The notes under the pieces: model-generated
The model's input: the letters and a program-made list of their open reading frames with translations, nothing else
What the model was told of the DNA's origin: nothing
Databases searched by the model: none
Shown: in pieces, positions 25,139 through 34,690 of the stretch
How the letters are laid out: each line of letters begins with the position of its first letter
How positions within the stretch are numbered: the stretch's first letter is position 1
Made by a program: the position numbers and the translations under genes
Assembly: GCF_004000845.1 (NCBI RefSeq)
Contig: NZ_BIMA01000033.1
Location: 1 to 63,964 of the forward strand
Source of the DNA: Paenibacillus koleovorans NBRC 103111
GTDB lineage: Bacteria; Bacillota; Bacilli; Paenibacillales; NBRC-103111
Length of the DNA stretch: 63,964 nucleotides
Direction of reading: 5' to 3'

Positions 25139-25689
25139 TCTATATCGCCCTGTTGCGAGGCGTCAATGTCGGAGGCAACAACAAGCTCAAGATGGCTGAT
25201 CTGAAACGTTCGCTCGAGAGCATCGGCTTCAAGCGGGTACAGACATATATCCAAAGCGGCAATGTGCTGTTCGAGTCCGATGAGTCCCATTTGCCCAAGG
25301 AGGACGCCCGCTCGCTCGAAGCGCGAATGGAAGAGCATATCCGCACCGAATACGGTATCACGACCAGAGTCATCCTCCGCTCGGCGGACGAGTGGGAGCG
25401 CATCGTGACGGCTTGTCCGTTCGACGAAGAGGCAATCGCCGCTGCCCATAGCCTGCATGTCACGCTTCTGGGGGGCTCGCCGACCGAGCGGGAGCTGGAG
25501 CTCCTGAGAAGTGTGGAAGGGCTGGGAGACGACTACCGGCTGATCGGTCTAGAGCTGTACGTGCTGTATGGGAAAAGCGTGCTGGATTCCAAGCTGTCCG
25601 TAGTCCTGCAGAAATTCAAAACGCCATCCTCCGCCCGCAACTGGAACACGATGCAGAAGCTGCTTGAGATGGCGCGCGCGATGCGCTAA
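25135..25689 (+). CDS. DUF1697 family protein
   Basis: 184 residues from the ATG at 25135 (ATGA overlap with the preceding stop). It has the textbook DUF1697 opening: YIALLRGVNVGGNNKLKM, then LKRSLESIGFKRVQTYIQSG and NVLFES. The C-terminus has VLQKFKTPSSARNWNTMQKL, also typical. DUF1697 proteins are widespread and of unknown function. Confidence 0.88.
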   Translation: MIYIALLRGVNVGGNNKLKMADLKRSLESIGFKRVQTYIQSGNVLFESDESHLPKEDARSLEARMEEHIRTEYGITTRVILRSADEWERIVTACPFDEEAIAAAHSLHVTLLGGSPTERELELLRSVEGLGDDYRLIGLELYVLYGKSVLDSKLSVVLQKFKTPSSARNWNTMQKLLEMARAMR

Positions 25690-25691
25690 CT

Positions 25692-26111
25692 TTACTCCGG
25701 ATACGTGTCGCGTACGTACTCAATCGATTGTCGGATCAATGCTTTCAGCACATCCACATCGATATCGTCGATTTTCTTGATATAGATGCATCCCTTGCTG
25801 CTTGTATGTTTCCCGAACGATTGCAGCAGCTTCTCCCGCGCTTCGTTGCCAGGGGCCAAGTACAGGGTGATCTTATCTTTGCGAGGGGAGAATGCGGCCA
25901 GCGGGGCATCCCCTTCGTGACCGGACGCGTACTTATAATGATAGGAGCCGTACCCTATAATGCTCGGACCCCACATTTTCGCCTCATACCCGGACATCTC
26001 CTCGAAAAGATCCAGCAGCTTGTAGGCGTCTTCGCGTCTCTTAGGATGGTCGACGCCTTCGATAAATTCCAGCACGCTGCTGTCCGTTTGTTTTGTCTTT
26101 TGCTCGTACAC
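25692..26111 (-). CDS. DUF1801 family protein
   Basis: 139 residues with the DUF1801 pattern: RREDAYKLLDLFEEMSGYEA, KMWGPSIIGYGSYHYKY, FSPRKDKITLYL and the C-terminal KGCIYIKKIDDIDVDVLKAL. It is a YdhG-like fold with unknown role. It converges on the DUF1697 gene with 2 bases between stops. Confidence 0.85.
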   Translation of the reverse strand: MYEQKTKQTDSSVLEFIEGVDHPKRREDAYKLLDLFEEMSGYEAKMWGPSIIGYGSYHYKYASGHEGDAPLAAFSPRKDKITLYLAPGNEAREKLLQSFGKHTSSKGCIYIKKIDDIDVDVLKALIRQSIEYVRDTYPE

Positions 26112-26256
26112 GATTTAGATCGCCCCTTCATCTCCAATGATGCCTCTATTGTACCATTCTTCCCCCTCCAACACTCCAAGCTATTTTTTACCGTACTACC
26201 AGACGCCCCAGATCGCATATCTCCTTCTATACGATTACACAGCTGCAGGCCGGATT

Positions 26257-27084
26257 TTATGGGGGATCACCGGCTGCGTGACCGGACTGCTGCTTGGCGC
26301 CGGGAAGGCTCGCATCCAGCATATCGATGATAGCCAGGAACCGCTCGGCCTCGCGGTACACATGATCGGCCAGCAGCGGATGGATGATGCTCTTGATCCG
26401 GCAGGCGTCTATCAGCTCCTTGGCCGTTTTCTTGAAATCCCGGAGCGCCTTCACGGAGATCCGGTTCACATCGAGGAACTGGTCGAGCAGCGGCACGGTC
26501 TGGGACTGCGGCTTCATGGACTCCAGATCTCTCGCCTGGAACAGCAGCGTGTCGAAGTCGTTGCTGAAGCTGCGCGCCTGCTCCTCGAGCTTCCGCTCGG
26601 AGGGGTCGAGCAGATGCCCGATGAATTTGGCGTGGTCCGCCATGATTCGCAGGAAGAATACATTCTCGCTGATAATAGCGTCCGGCAGCGGTTCCAATTT
26701 GCCGGCGTTCAGCTCCTCCAGCCGATTCCGGAAATAGTAGGCTTCCCGGCTCGTATGGTCGATCAGCAGCGGGAAGTTGTTGGCACCGGGCATTTGGCAA
26801 GTAATGACGAGCCCCAGCACTTTCCGTTTGAATACCCAAATATGCGAAACCGCTGTGTGAACCTCTGCATTGAAGCGGCGAATTTGCTCGGGATCCGCTC
26901 CAACGTCGAACGTGTGGGCCTTCCTCTCAATGTCCTCGAACAGGGAGTAGAATTGATTCGCCTCTTGAATCAATTGGGTGTCTTCACAGCGAAAGCCCAG
27001 CTTCAGAAACAAAGAATGCTCCTTCATGATCCGCGACCAGAACCGAACCTCATCCAAGGACCGGGCAACGAACATCGTCGACAA
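26257..27084 (-). CDS. DUF2935 family protein
   Basis: 275 residues, mostly helical. It opens with the DUF2935 pattern ARSLDEVRFWSRIMKEHSLF and has a second, related half starting near PDAIISENVFFLRIMADHAKF, giving the duplicated His/Glu-bearing helical bundle of this family. The family is common in Bacillales and clostridia and its function is unknown; metal binding is a guess from the repeated W/F-x-x-x-M-x-x-H pattern. Confidence 0.85.
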   Translation of the reverse strand: MSTMFVARSLDEVRFWSRIMKEHSLFLKLGFRCEDTQLIQEANQFYSLFEDIERKAHTFDVGADPEQIRRFNAEVHTAVSHIWVFKRKVLGLVITCQMPGANNFPLLIDHTSREAYYFRNRLEELNAGKLEPLPDAIISENVFFLRIMADHAKFIGHLLDPSERKLEEQARSFSNDFDTLLFQARDLESMKPQSQTVPLLDQFLDVNRISVKALRDFKKTAKELIDACRIKSIIHPLLADHVYREAERFLAIIDMLDASLPGAKQQSGHAAGDPP

Positions 27085-27293
27085 CGCCTTGTCACCTCCT
27101 ATGATGGATCAAGCGGAAATCAATAAATCGTATTCCGCTTCTTCCAAAATTATGTGAGGTTAGCAAAGCCGATGCGCTTCAAGATCGTGTCCATGCAATA
27201 GAGGGTCACTTTGTCATATCATTGAAATAGAAGTCTGATATATGGTATGGTTCAATTACTTTTATCATAAAAGTGAAATTGGAGGTAGAGCTT

Positions 27294-27466
27294 ATGTCAA
27301 CCCCTCTGGTAAGAGTTAGTCCTTGTTTATGGTTCGAATCGCAGGTGGAGGAAGCAGCTCGCTACTACGTGTCGATTTTTCAAAGAAGGCGGGACGTGTG
27401 ACCCGAGCGATGCTGGGGATGAAAAAAATGGATATTGCAGAGCTGAAAAAAGCTTATGAAGGTTGA
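27294..27466 (+). pseudogene. Internally deleted VOC/PhnB-like (glyoxalase-fold) gene
   Basis: The ATG at 27294 (GGAGGTAG upstream) starts STPLVRVSPCLWFESQVEEA and AARYYVSIFQ, the start of PhnB-like VOC proteins. The frame then breaks, and MLGMKKMDIAELKKAYEG, the usual C-terminus of the same family, ends at a stop at 27464-27466. About 100 internal codons are missing. The promoter and ribosome site appear intact. Confidence 0.8.
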
Positions 27467-27530
27467 CGCTTGGACGTCTTAGAGGGATAATCTGGAAGTA
27501 GGATATTATTCCCGAAAAGAGGAAGCAGCC

Positions 27531-28718
27531 TTGGTGTACGAACAGAAAACGGCCCGCAAAGCTCATTCCGCCTCCGGTAAAGGAAAAGAGCCGAAGCACA
27601 AGCAAGGATCGGGGCCGATGCCGCGGTTGCAAATGCTCCAGCGTATGGTCGGCAATCAAGCGACGATGCAGCTGTTGGCCGCTCGAGACGGAGCCGGACA
27701 ACGGGCTGAAGGCCGGCGAAGCGAAGCTGACGGATCAACGGCCGAGCGCCAGAACGGCGAGCCGGTCATGCAGCGTAAGACGGTTGAGCATCGGTTACAG
27801 GACGGCGATCATAAGGCTAGAATTCAGCAGGTGCTTACCGACCTGAATACGGCCGTCATGCAAGCGTATTCTTACGTAGTCAGCGTACCGAGCTTGGCCG
27901 GATTTGCTAACCAGAAAAGCGGGTATTTGCAGGAATGGATCAAACGATGGAACGCCTATGTGCAAACCGCTGATGCTCAAATGCTGGCCTCGAGCTTCGG
28001 GTATGCAATCGAAACGTTGGCCACCGAGTATTTTTTCACTAAACCGGATGATGTAGCCTACCAACAGCCACGAGACGGAACGCGACCGGATGTCGTTTTA
28101 TTCGATGGGATGATGGATCTGGCTTGGCTGGATATTACCGCGGAAGACAGCCAAGGTCATATTTTCAAGAAAGACGGCTGGGAGAAAAAAATCGACAATT
28201 TTGCGGAAGTCGTCTACCCTTCTCTGGACGACAGCACCTTGCTCATGATGCGCGACAACCGGGCCAATCAAGTGGCCAATTTCGATCTCGACGATCTGGT
28301 GGCGCGCAAAGAAGCGGCGCGAAAAAAGTATTCCGCTCAGAAGAAGTACTGGGAGCTGAAGGGCGAGGAGTTGGATAAGAGATTGATGGCGCTGCGAGAC
28401 AAATATCATCTGGTTAAGCTTGGGCTGGAGTTTGATAAGTTTCATCTGGCAGCGGCGTATGAAGTCAATGATTTTCTGGGCAATCCGGACATTAACATCG
28501 ACAGCCTGCTCAGCAAAATGCCGAGTTTGCTGACCGCTATGGGCATCGGTGTAAAAAAGTACGGGTACTTTACCGGAACGTATGCGAGCGAGAAAACCGG
28601 CGACTACATCCTGAGCCGCTACTTGCCTTTGCCGGAGGAGGGGGAGCCTCAAGCGGGAGAGAAGGACGAGAAGATCAAGATCGAAGAGGAAGTGCCGGGG
28701 AGTTACCAATTCCAATAG
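27531..28718 (+). CDS. Toxin-like protein: eCIS-type N-terminal motif plus nuclease-like C-terminal region
   Basis: 395 residues from a TTG (27531) or GTG (27534), with AAGAGGAAG upstream. Residues 33-50 (LQMLQRMVGNQATMQLLA) match the LQR-x-x-GN-x-A motif common at the N-termini of proteins linked to extracellular contractile injection systems and related exported toxins. After a disordered, charged linker, residues ~155-217 hold IETLATEYFF, GTRPDVVLFDG and LAWLDITAEDSQGHIFKKDGW. This resembles a PD-(D/E)xK-type restriction-fold toxin (candidate residues E161, D187, D201, K213/K214). No immunity gene or injection-system gene is seen here. Confidence 0.5.
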   Translation: MVYEQKTARKAHSASGKGKEPKHKQGSGPMPRLQMLQRMVGNQATMQLLAARDGAGQRAEGRRSEADGSTAERQNGEPVMQRKTVEHRLQDGDHKARIQQVLTDLNTAVMQAYSYVVSVPSLAGFANQKSGYLQEWIKRWNAYVQTADAQMLASSFGYAIETLATEYFFTKPDDVAYQQPRDGTRPDVVLFDGMMDLAWLDITAEDSQGHIFKKDGWEKKIDNFAEVVYPSLDDSTLLMMRDNRANQVANFDLDDLVARKEAARKKYSAQKKYWELKGEELDKRLMALRDKYHLVKLGLEFDKFHLAAAYEVNDFLGNPDINIDSLLSKMPSLLTAMGIGVKKYGYFTGTYASEKTGDYILSRYLPLPEEGEPQAGEKDEKIKIEEEVPGSYQFQ

Positions 28719-28759
28719 AGGGCGGGGATGGTTAATATAGAAGCAGGAGGGGATGCGGC

Positions 28760-30853
28760 ATGACCATGAACAACGACAAAGCCAATAGATTGGCTCAAGA
28801 AAAATCGCCTTATCTGCTCCAGCATGCCTATAACCCGGTGGACTGGTATCCTTGGTCGGAGGAAGCATTCGACCGGGCGAAAGCGGAGGACAAGCCCGTG
28901 TTTCTGTCGATTGGGTATTCGTCCTGTCATTGGTGCCATGTAATGGAACGAGAATCGTTCGAGGATGTGGAAGTGGCTGAGCTGCTGAACCGCGACTATA
29001 TCTCGATCAAGGTGGATCGTGAAGAGCGGCCGGACGTCGACCATTTGTATATGCAAGTATGCCAGGCGATGACTGGGCAAGGCGGGTGGCCGCTCACGAT
29101 CATCATGACGCCGGATAAGAAGCCGTTTTTCGCCGGTACATATTTTCCCAAGCAACGCAAACACGGCCGTTACGGGATGACGGACATTTTGCCGCAGATT
29201 GCGGCCAAGTGGGCGGAGGACCGGGAGCGGGTGGAGCGGATTGGTGAGGAGATGGCTGAGGAGCTGCGTACGCGAGCTTCGGCGGGCCGAGCTGCGGTGG
29301 AGCCGACGGCGGCGCTGCTGGAGCAAGCGTTCGAGGCGTACGACGAACGCTTCGACGAGTCGTTCGGCGGCTTCGGGAAGGCGCCGAAGTTCCCGAGCGC
29401 TCACAATCTGTCGCTGCTGCTCCGCTATTACAAGCGGACGGGCAGCGAGCGCGCGCTTGCTATGGTCGAGACGACGCTAGACGCGATGTATCGCGGCGGG
29501 ATGTTCGACCATTTCGGGTTCGGCTTTGCCCGTTACTCGACGGACGAACGGTGGCTCGTGCCGCATTTCGAGAAGATGCTGTACGATAATGCGCTGCTGC
29601 TGATTGCGTATAGTGAAGCGTATCAGGCGACGGGTAAGCGGCAGTATCGAGAGACGGCTGAGCAAATCGCCACTTATGTGCTGCGGGATATGACTGATCC
29701 GGAGGGCGGCTTCTATTCAGCGGAGGATGCGGACTCGGAGGGGCAGGAAGGGAAGTTCTACGTCTGGGAGCCGGCCGAAGTGCTGCAAGTGTTGAACGAA
29801 GAGGACGGAGAATGGTTCTGCGATTTGTTCGACATCACGCGGGAGGGGAACTTCGAAGGGCGGAGCATCCCGAACTTGATCGAGATGACGCCGGAACGGT
29901 ATGCCCGGTTGAAGGGGATGACGGAAGAAGCGATGCGCGAGAGGCTGGAGCGTTGCCGGCAGGCGCTGTTCGATCATCGCAAGAAACGGCTGCATCCGTA
30001 CAAGGACGACAAAGTGTTGACGTCCTGGAACGGGTTGATGATCGCGGCGCTCTCGATTGCCGGCAAGTCTTTGGGCGGCGATGTGTCCCGGTATACGGCT
30101 GCAGCGAGTAAGGCTGCCGAATTCGTGCTTGGCAAGCTGCGACGTTCAGGAGACGGTCGGTTGCTGGCCCGCTACCGCGACGGGGAGGCGGCTTATCTCG
30201 GGTATGTCGACGATTATGCGTTCCTCGTCTGGGGGTTGATCGAGCTATACGAAGCTACATTCGAGCTGAAGGCGCTGCAGACGGCGGTCGAGCTGAACGC
30301 GCAGATGCTCGAGTTGTTCTGGGACGCCGATAGTGGCGGCTTGTACTTCTATGGCGCGGACGGCGAGCCTCTGCTCGTCCGCCTGAAAGAGATCTACGAC
30401 GGCGCGATGCCGTCGGGCAATGCGGTGGCCGCGCTCAACATGCAGCGGCTCGCGCGGTACACCTTCGACGCCCGCTTGGCGCAGCGGGCGGAGGAGCTGC
30501 TGGCCGCGTTCGCCGGCCAGGTCGCGTTGTACCCGAGCGGCCACGCGATGTATCTCGCGGCCGTCGACTTCGCGGCGAGCGCGCCTGCGGAGATCGTGCT
30601 CGCCGGGGACCCGGCGTCGCCCGACACGCAGGCGATGCTCGCCGCAATCCGCCGCCGCTACCGGCCGAACGCGGTCACGATCGTCGTGCCGCCGGGCGCG
30701 GCAGGAGAAGAAACGAAGCGGCTCATCCCGCTCGTACAGGACAAACAACCGCTCGGCGGCCGAACCACCGCCTACGTCTGCGAGAACTTCGCCTGCCAGG
30801 CGCCGACAACCGATCTGGAGGAGCTCGAGGAGCAGCTGGATCTGGCCTACTAG
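28760..30853 (+). CDS. DUF255 / YyaL-like thioredoxin-domain protein
   Basis: 697 residues, the usual length of the YyaL / spermatogenesis-associated-protein-20 family. The N-terminal thioredoxin-like domain has [20 protein letters not shown] and [14 protein letters not shown], with a CHWC motif in place of CxxC. The rest is an (alpha/alpha)6-barrel-like region ([31 protein letters not shown]). The biochemical role is unclear. A partial internally deleted copy of this gene lies at 57.8 kb. Confidence 0.92.
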   Translation: MTMNNDKANRLAQEKSPYLLQHAYNPVDWYPWSEEAFDRAKAEDKPVFLSIGYSSCHWCHVMERESFEDVEVAELLNRDYISIKVDREERPDVDHLYMQVCQAMTGQGGWPLTIIMTPDKKPFFAGTYFPKQRKHGRYGMTDILPQIAAKWAEDRERVERIGEEMAEELRTRASAGRAAVEPTAALLEQAFEAYDERFDESFGGFGKAPKFPSAHNLSLLLRYYKRTGSERALAMVETTLDAMYRGGMFDHFGFGFARYSTDERWLVPHFEKMLYDNALLLIAYSEAYQATGKRQYRETAEQIATYVLRDMTDPEGGFYSAEDADSEGQEGKFYVWEPAEVLQVLNEEDGEWFCDLFDITREGNFEGRSIPNLIEMTPERYARLKGMTEEAMRERLERCRQALFDHRKKRLHPYKDDKVLTSWNGLMIAALSIAGKSLGGDVSRYTAAASKAAEFVLGKLRRSGDGRLLARYRDGEAAYLGYVDDYAFLVWGLIELYEATFELKALQTAVELNAQMLELFWDADSGGLYFYGADGEPLLVRLKEIYDGAMPSGNAVAALNMQRLARYTFDARLAQRAEELLAAFAGQVALYPSGHAMYLAAVDFAASAPAEIVLAGDPASPDTQAMLAAIRRRYRPNAVTIVVPPGAAGEETKRLIPLVQDKQPLGGRTTAYVCENFACQAPTTDLEELEEQLDLAY

Positions 30854-31014
30854 CTAGCAGCAGAACCCAAATAGTCAAATAGGCAGATTGGGAAGTCCGG
30901 ATTGAACTTAGCAGGCTTCATATCATTGTGTCAGAAGTGAAAAGCGGTGTTCAGTCGTCGACGAATGGGGGTTTGCTGTATGTTCACCATCGACGCTTGC
31001 ATGGCCGCAAAGCC

Positions 31015-32391
31015 TCAAGCCTGTGGGGGATTACCCGGCTTATTGTCGTCTTGTTGATAAAGTTGCGTGAGAAACTCGCGGGAAAATTGTTTGAATAAAG
31101 CTACAGAACGGTCGTCATACGGTGTGGTTTGCATTTCGTACCCTCCAAGTTGGTCATGGAACGCTTCTTTGGTCGGCAAGTAGCCGGAGTAACCATTGGT
31201 CAGACCGGACATGATTGTGTGCTTAAAGGGAGACAGTTGGTTGATTTCAGCAACATAGCCATTAAATACTTCTAGAGACGTGGCGAACAGTGCCAACTCA
31301 CCCAGCCGGATGCCGGACAGAGTGACGTTCCGCGCGTTTGAGTCGCTTCTCGGCTTGGTTGGGAACTCGATCGTTTCTTTTCTGGTAGCTAGCGGTAGAG
31401 GGTTTACGATTTGGGCATCTGTTTTTTCCAGTGCCTCTATAATGTTATAGAAGAAAATATCACCCAACGTTTGACACATCGGATAGCTATCCCCTTGCAG
31501 CTGGCCGATTAATCCGCCGCCAAGCGGCCCGATATCGCCCGAGTAGCCCTGTGTGAACAGAGAGACAAAACCGTCGCCGAAATGCCGCTCCAAGCGTTGC
31601 GATGCCAGACCGACGATATCCGAACTGACTCGATCGGGCGTATTCCATACTACGGTCGGATGCACAGCGGCGTTTACGATGGTCCCCAGCAACCGGCCAT
31701 CGGCTTTTTCGAAAGAAATGACATCGAATCGGCGGTCTACCGGTAATTTGAAATTGGGAGACAGTTTCGGTCGTCTATTGACGGAGACAGAACATTCCCC
31801 TTTTGTCAGTTTTACCTGGACAGGGGTTAATCGAGTGGCGACGCGACGGATTTCATCGGCAATACGGATAATATATTTCTCACCGAAATGCAAAGGCGCC
31901 GTATGAGTATGGGTTGAGAAAATATGGGTGTGATCGGCGGTTGTACCGCCGGCCTTAGCCCATGCGTCCGTTGTGCCGAACGGCAAAGTGCCCGCAGGTT
32001 TGCCGCTGCTCGACGGTTTGGAATCCTCCATGGTCAAGCAACAATCCATATTGACGACCACGATCGTATCCGCGTTGCTCCTCAGAACCATAATTCGCGC
32101 ATAGATGTCGTCCAGCACACTCCCTTTTTTTGGGGGATCGAAAATGTAATCAGTTGTAGAATATCCCGCAAGAGGAACAGATTCCTCAGGCGTAATCTTC
32201 GTTTTACCGAAGGCCGCATGGATGACAGGCCCAGTGAAATTGGCATTGTCCAGTAATTGATCCACGTTCAACAGTTTATAGGCAACGGCTCCGCCCAGTC
32301 CGAGTGTGGCCAATAAGGCGCCGCCTTGGATCAGAAAGCCTCTGCGGTTAAGTACCGGATCGGAATGCTGCTGCTTTTCTTCTTCGTTCAT
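31015..32391 (-). CDS. Ceramidase-fold (neutral/alkaline ceramidase N-terminal) protein, Tat-type signal, Ser nucleophile absent
   Basis: 458 residues with a twin-arginine-like signal (LNRRGFLIQGGALLATLGLGG, residues 14-34; only the core is like the consensus). Features of the neutral ceramidase N-terminal family are FGKTKITPEE at 61-70, the zinc-ligand pattern STHTHTAP at 159-166, AVHPTVVWN at 242-250, and NGYSGYLPT with LGGYE near the end. Known enzymes have GDVSPN with the nucleophilic Ser; here the site reads SGDIGPL (284-290), Gly replacing Ser. The metal site looks kept, so a different hydrolytic reaction is possible. Divergent from a paralogue at 32763. Confidence 0.82.
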   Translation of the reverse strand: MNEEEKQQHSDPVLNRRGFLIQGGALLATLGLGGAVAYKLLNVDQLLDNANFTGPVIHAAFGKTKITPEESVPLAGYSTTDYIFDPPKKGSVLDDIYARIMVLRSNADTIVVVNMDCCLTMEDSKPSSSGKPAGTLPFGTTDAWAKAGGTTADHTHIFSTHTHTAPLHFGEKYIIRIADEIRRVATRLTPVQVKLTKGECSVSVNRRPKLSPNFKLPVDRRFDVISFEKADGRLLGTIVNAAVHPTVVWNTPDRVSSDIVGLASQRLERHFGDGFVSLFTQGYSGDIGPLGGGLIGQLQGDSYPMCQTLGDIFFYNIIEALEKTDAQIVNPLPLATRKETIEFPTKPRSDSNARNVTLSGIRLGELALFATSLEVFNGYVAEINQLSPFKHTIMSGLTNGYSGYLPTKEAFHDQLGGYEMQTTPYDDRSVALFKQFSREFLTQLYQQDDNKPGNPPQA

Positions 32392-32448
32392 AACAAAAAC
32401 CCCTCCATTATATTTCGTGTGATAAATTATATTTGAAAATATTATACA

Positions 32449-32462
32449 TGTAAACGCTATTA
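32449..32462. promoter_or_regulatory. Possible CcpA-type cre site
   Basis: TGTAAACGCTATTA in the divergent promoter region of the two ceramidase-fold genes differs from the Bacillus cre consensus TGWAANCGNTNWCA at one position. It would fit carbon-catabolite repression of a degradative locus. One near-match can occur by chance. Confidence 0.4.
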
Positions 32463-32578
32463 TTATAAATGAAAAAACAAGATAAACGATTGTTTCATCT
32501 GAAAAAGCTCTTATTTTCAGCGGAATATAATTGCTAAATCAAGATTGTTAGAATATAGTTTATTGGGTAAAATATAAT

Positions 32579-32740
32579 AGGGACGATTCGTTTGGAAATC
32601 GTGCGAATATGGTTCCGGATGATATCGCCGTGTATGCACGGGATATTGCGTTGCAGGATGTCATTAGCTACAAGAAACCGGAGGCGGACCCCGAGCAGTA
32701 AGAATCGCTGGATTCGTTCGAAGATCCGGTGAAGTAATCA
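32579..32740 (+). pseudogene. Probable short gene remnant, identity unknown
   Basis: A frame reading RANMVPDDIAVYARDIALQD and then VISYKKPEADPEQ stops at 32701, and a second short stretch (ESLDSFEDPVK) stops at about 32737. The composition is protein-like but there is no start with a ribosome site, and I do not recognise the family. It sits just before the ribosome site of the next gene. Confidence 0.3.
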
Positions 32741-32762
32741 GATGCGGTGAGGAGGTAGTTTG

Positions 32763-34031
32763 TTGGAGAAAAAATACAGTCGCCGTGAATTTCTTGGGAA
32801 AAGTGGGAAGATGTTGGCGGCCGCGGGGCTGATTAACAGTGCGACCCTTGGCGGTCTGGCGTCCGTCTCGCAAGCGGCGGATGCGAACAGCGGACAGCAG
32901 ATGAAAACATACGATCTTCGCGCGGCCTTCGGGAAAGTAAAGATTACGCCAGAGGAAGAGATGGTGCTGGCGCCTTACAGCAATACGAATATCGTCGATC
33001 CGAAGGAGGGGATACTGGATGATCTGTATGCGCGGGTTGCTGTGTTTCAGCTCGACAATACGACTTTGCTTTTTGTGAACTTGGATATGTGTTTGACGAA
33101 TCAACGTTCACTTCCTGAAAATGCCAAATCACAATGGGCAAGGGCGGCGGGAACGACCACCATATCGACTGTCATTTTTTCGACGCATACCCATAGTGCA
33201 CCCATTTTCCTGTTCGGAAAGTATGCGGATCGGGTAACGGAAGAGATCAAGAGGGTGGTTGGGCGTTTGGAGCCCGTTCACCTTCGCTTGGCCAAGGGAG
33301 AATGCTCGATTGCCGTCAATCGCAGACCGTGGTTGAAGCCGAATTTCAAATTGCCTGCAGATCGAGGAATGGACGTGCTGTTGTTTGAGGATCGCAAGGG
33401 TAAATTGCTCGGCAGCATCGTGCAGGCGGCAGTTCATGGAACGGTGTTGTGGAATACGGTGGATCGGGTAAGTTCGGAAGTGATGGGACTCGCCATGCAG
33501 CGGTGGGAGGCCCAGGAGCGGGAAAACTTCGCAGCATTGTTCCTGCAGGGATTTTCCGGCGATATCGGCCCGCTCGGTGGCGGACCTGAAGGCGGCGAAA
33601 CAGGCGACACATATCATCTGGTTAAAACCTTTGGCCGTAAACTGTACTACGACATCATGGAGAGCATCACCAAGACGGTTCCCGTCAATACGGTGCCGTT
33701 GAGTATTGAGAATAAGAGTCTGTATGTTCCTGTAGCGGGTGGCGCTCAAAATATAATTATGCTGGTTGGTATACGAATGGGGGAGCTGGCGATTTACTCC
33801 ACTTCACTGGAGGTATTCAATGAATACCGGAAGGTTTTTTTGGAGGGATCTCCATTTAAACATACGGTTTGCACAAGCCTGTGCAATCATTATTCTTCCT
33901 ACTTGCCTACTCCGAGGGCGTATCGGGATGGCCTCGGCGGTTATGAAATGAAAACGTCTCCTTATTCCGATAGTGTTCCAGAAACATTCCAAAAAGAAAG
34001 TCTGGAGTTGCTTAAACGTCTGCATACCTGA
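32763..34031 (+). CDS. Ceramidase-fold protein, paralogue 2, Tat-type signal, Ser nucleophile absent
   Basis: About 422 residues. A TTG start at 32763 (or 32760) follows GAGGAGGT at good spacing. A twin-arginine signal SRREFLGKSGKMLAAAGLI near 7-25 and an AQ/AA-type cleavage region (VSQAADA) predict export. It shares FGKVKITPEE, STHTHSAP (141-148), AVHGTVLWN and SGDIGPLGGG (266-275) with the other paralogues, again Gly at the Ser nucleophile position; this copy also has HGT instead of HPT. It ends in a strong terminator. Confidence 0.82.
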   Translation: MEKKYSRREFLGKSGKMLAAAGLINSATLGGLASVSQAADANSGQQMKTYDLRAAFGKVKITPEEEMVLAPYSNTNIVDPKEGILDDLYARVAVFQLDNTTLLFVNLDMCLTNQRSLPENAKSQWARAAGTTTISTVIFSTHTHSAPIFLFGKYADRVTEEIKRVVGRLEPVHLRLAKGECSIAVNRRPWLKPNFKLPADRGMDVLLFEDRKGKLLGSIVQAAVHGTVLWNTVDRVSSEVMGLAMQRWEAQERENFAALFLQGFSGDIGPLGGGPEGGETGDTYHLVKTFGRKLYYDIMESITKTVPVNTVPLSIENKSLYVPVAGGAQNIIMLVGIRMGELAIYSTSLEVFNEYRKVFLEGSPFKHTVCTSLCNHYSSYLPTPRAYRDGLGGYEMKTSPYSDSVPETFQKESLELLKRLHT

Positions 34032-34038
34032 TCCTAAT

Positions 34039-34077
34039 AAGAACCTGTCAATCCGGATCCGGATCGACAGGTTCTTT
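34039..34077 (+). terminator. Terminator after ceramidase-fold paralogue 2
   Basis: AAGAACCTGTC and GACAGGTTCTT enclose a ~15-base loop containing ATCCGGATCCGGAT. The stem is long with a short T run. Its near symmetry may let it act on both strands. Confidence 0.85.
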
Positions 34078-34132
34078 CAGTAACGAATACCAGCGCGGTC
34101 GCTTAACATTCAGGAATATGGCTGTCACAGTA

Positions 34133-34690
34133 CCACCCGTTCAACGGGTGGCTTGATAGCGCCCCTATAAGGGGCCGGGTACTGGCAGCGCCTAAAGGCG
34201 CAGTTTCGCCAGCCAATTTCACCGGCTACCCCTAAAGGGGTTTATTTTGTTGCCTTGTCTTCGATGATATCCGCATTTTCTTGCTTCTGGATGTACTCCC
34301 GAATCACATCTTTATTAATTCCGACGGTACTGACATAGTATCCTCGTGCCCATAGATGTCTGCCACTCCCTTGTTTCATTTGCGGAAATCGATCAAACAC
34401 TATGAAGTTTCGGCGGTATTTTCACGTACATATGTACGTGGTCCGCACTATACTTCCTTTGACCAACTCCACATTGCGATACTCGTATAACGTCCGAAGA
34501 ATCTCCCCTACTTCCTTCCTGATCTCCTTGAAGAAGACCTTTCGGCGAAATTTCGGGATGAATATGATAGGATAACTACAATCCCAGCGGGTGTGGGCTT
34601 GGCTGTTACCACCCATGGGTACCGTCCTCCTTTGCTCGGAAATTTGGCTGGCGAAACCAATTTCCAGTATAGCAAAGGAGGACTTTTTTC
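34133..34690 (-). mobile_element. Decayed IS200/IS605-family element (tnpA only)
   Basis: A tnpA pseudogene is framed by the kind of subterminal hairpins that Y1 transposases recognise. On one side are four small ones, each with 5-7-bp arms: 34133-34151 (CCACCCGT/ACGGGTGG), 34161-34175, 34188-34201 and 34228-34241. On the other side is a long stem at 34624-34636/34671-34683 (GTCCTCCTTTGCT pairing with AGCAAAGGAGGAC) followed by a T run. Such elements lack terminal inverted repeats, so exact ends are uncertain. Confidence 0.8.
34242..34616 (-). pseudogene. IS200-type Y1 transposase, frameshifted and internally deleted
   Basis: It starts GGNSQAHTRWDCSYPIIFI and RRKVFFKEIRKEVGEIL, typical for IS200 TnpA, up to VELVKGSI. 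A frameshift then occurs; in the next frame ADHVHMYVKIPPKLHSV gives the HUH-type metal motif (HVH). A second break removes the central segment, and FDRFPQMKQGSGRHLWARGY with the catalytic Tyr in GYYVSTVG continues to the stop at 34242-34244. At least two lesions make it inactive. Confidence 0.85.

Noticed and set aside
28760-30853. Catalytic thioredoxin activity of the DUF255 protein
   Set aside because: The motif is CHWC in a family whose activity is not established, so no reductase function is claimed.
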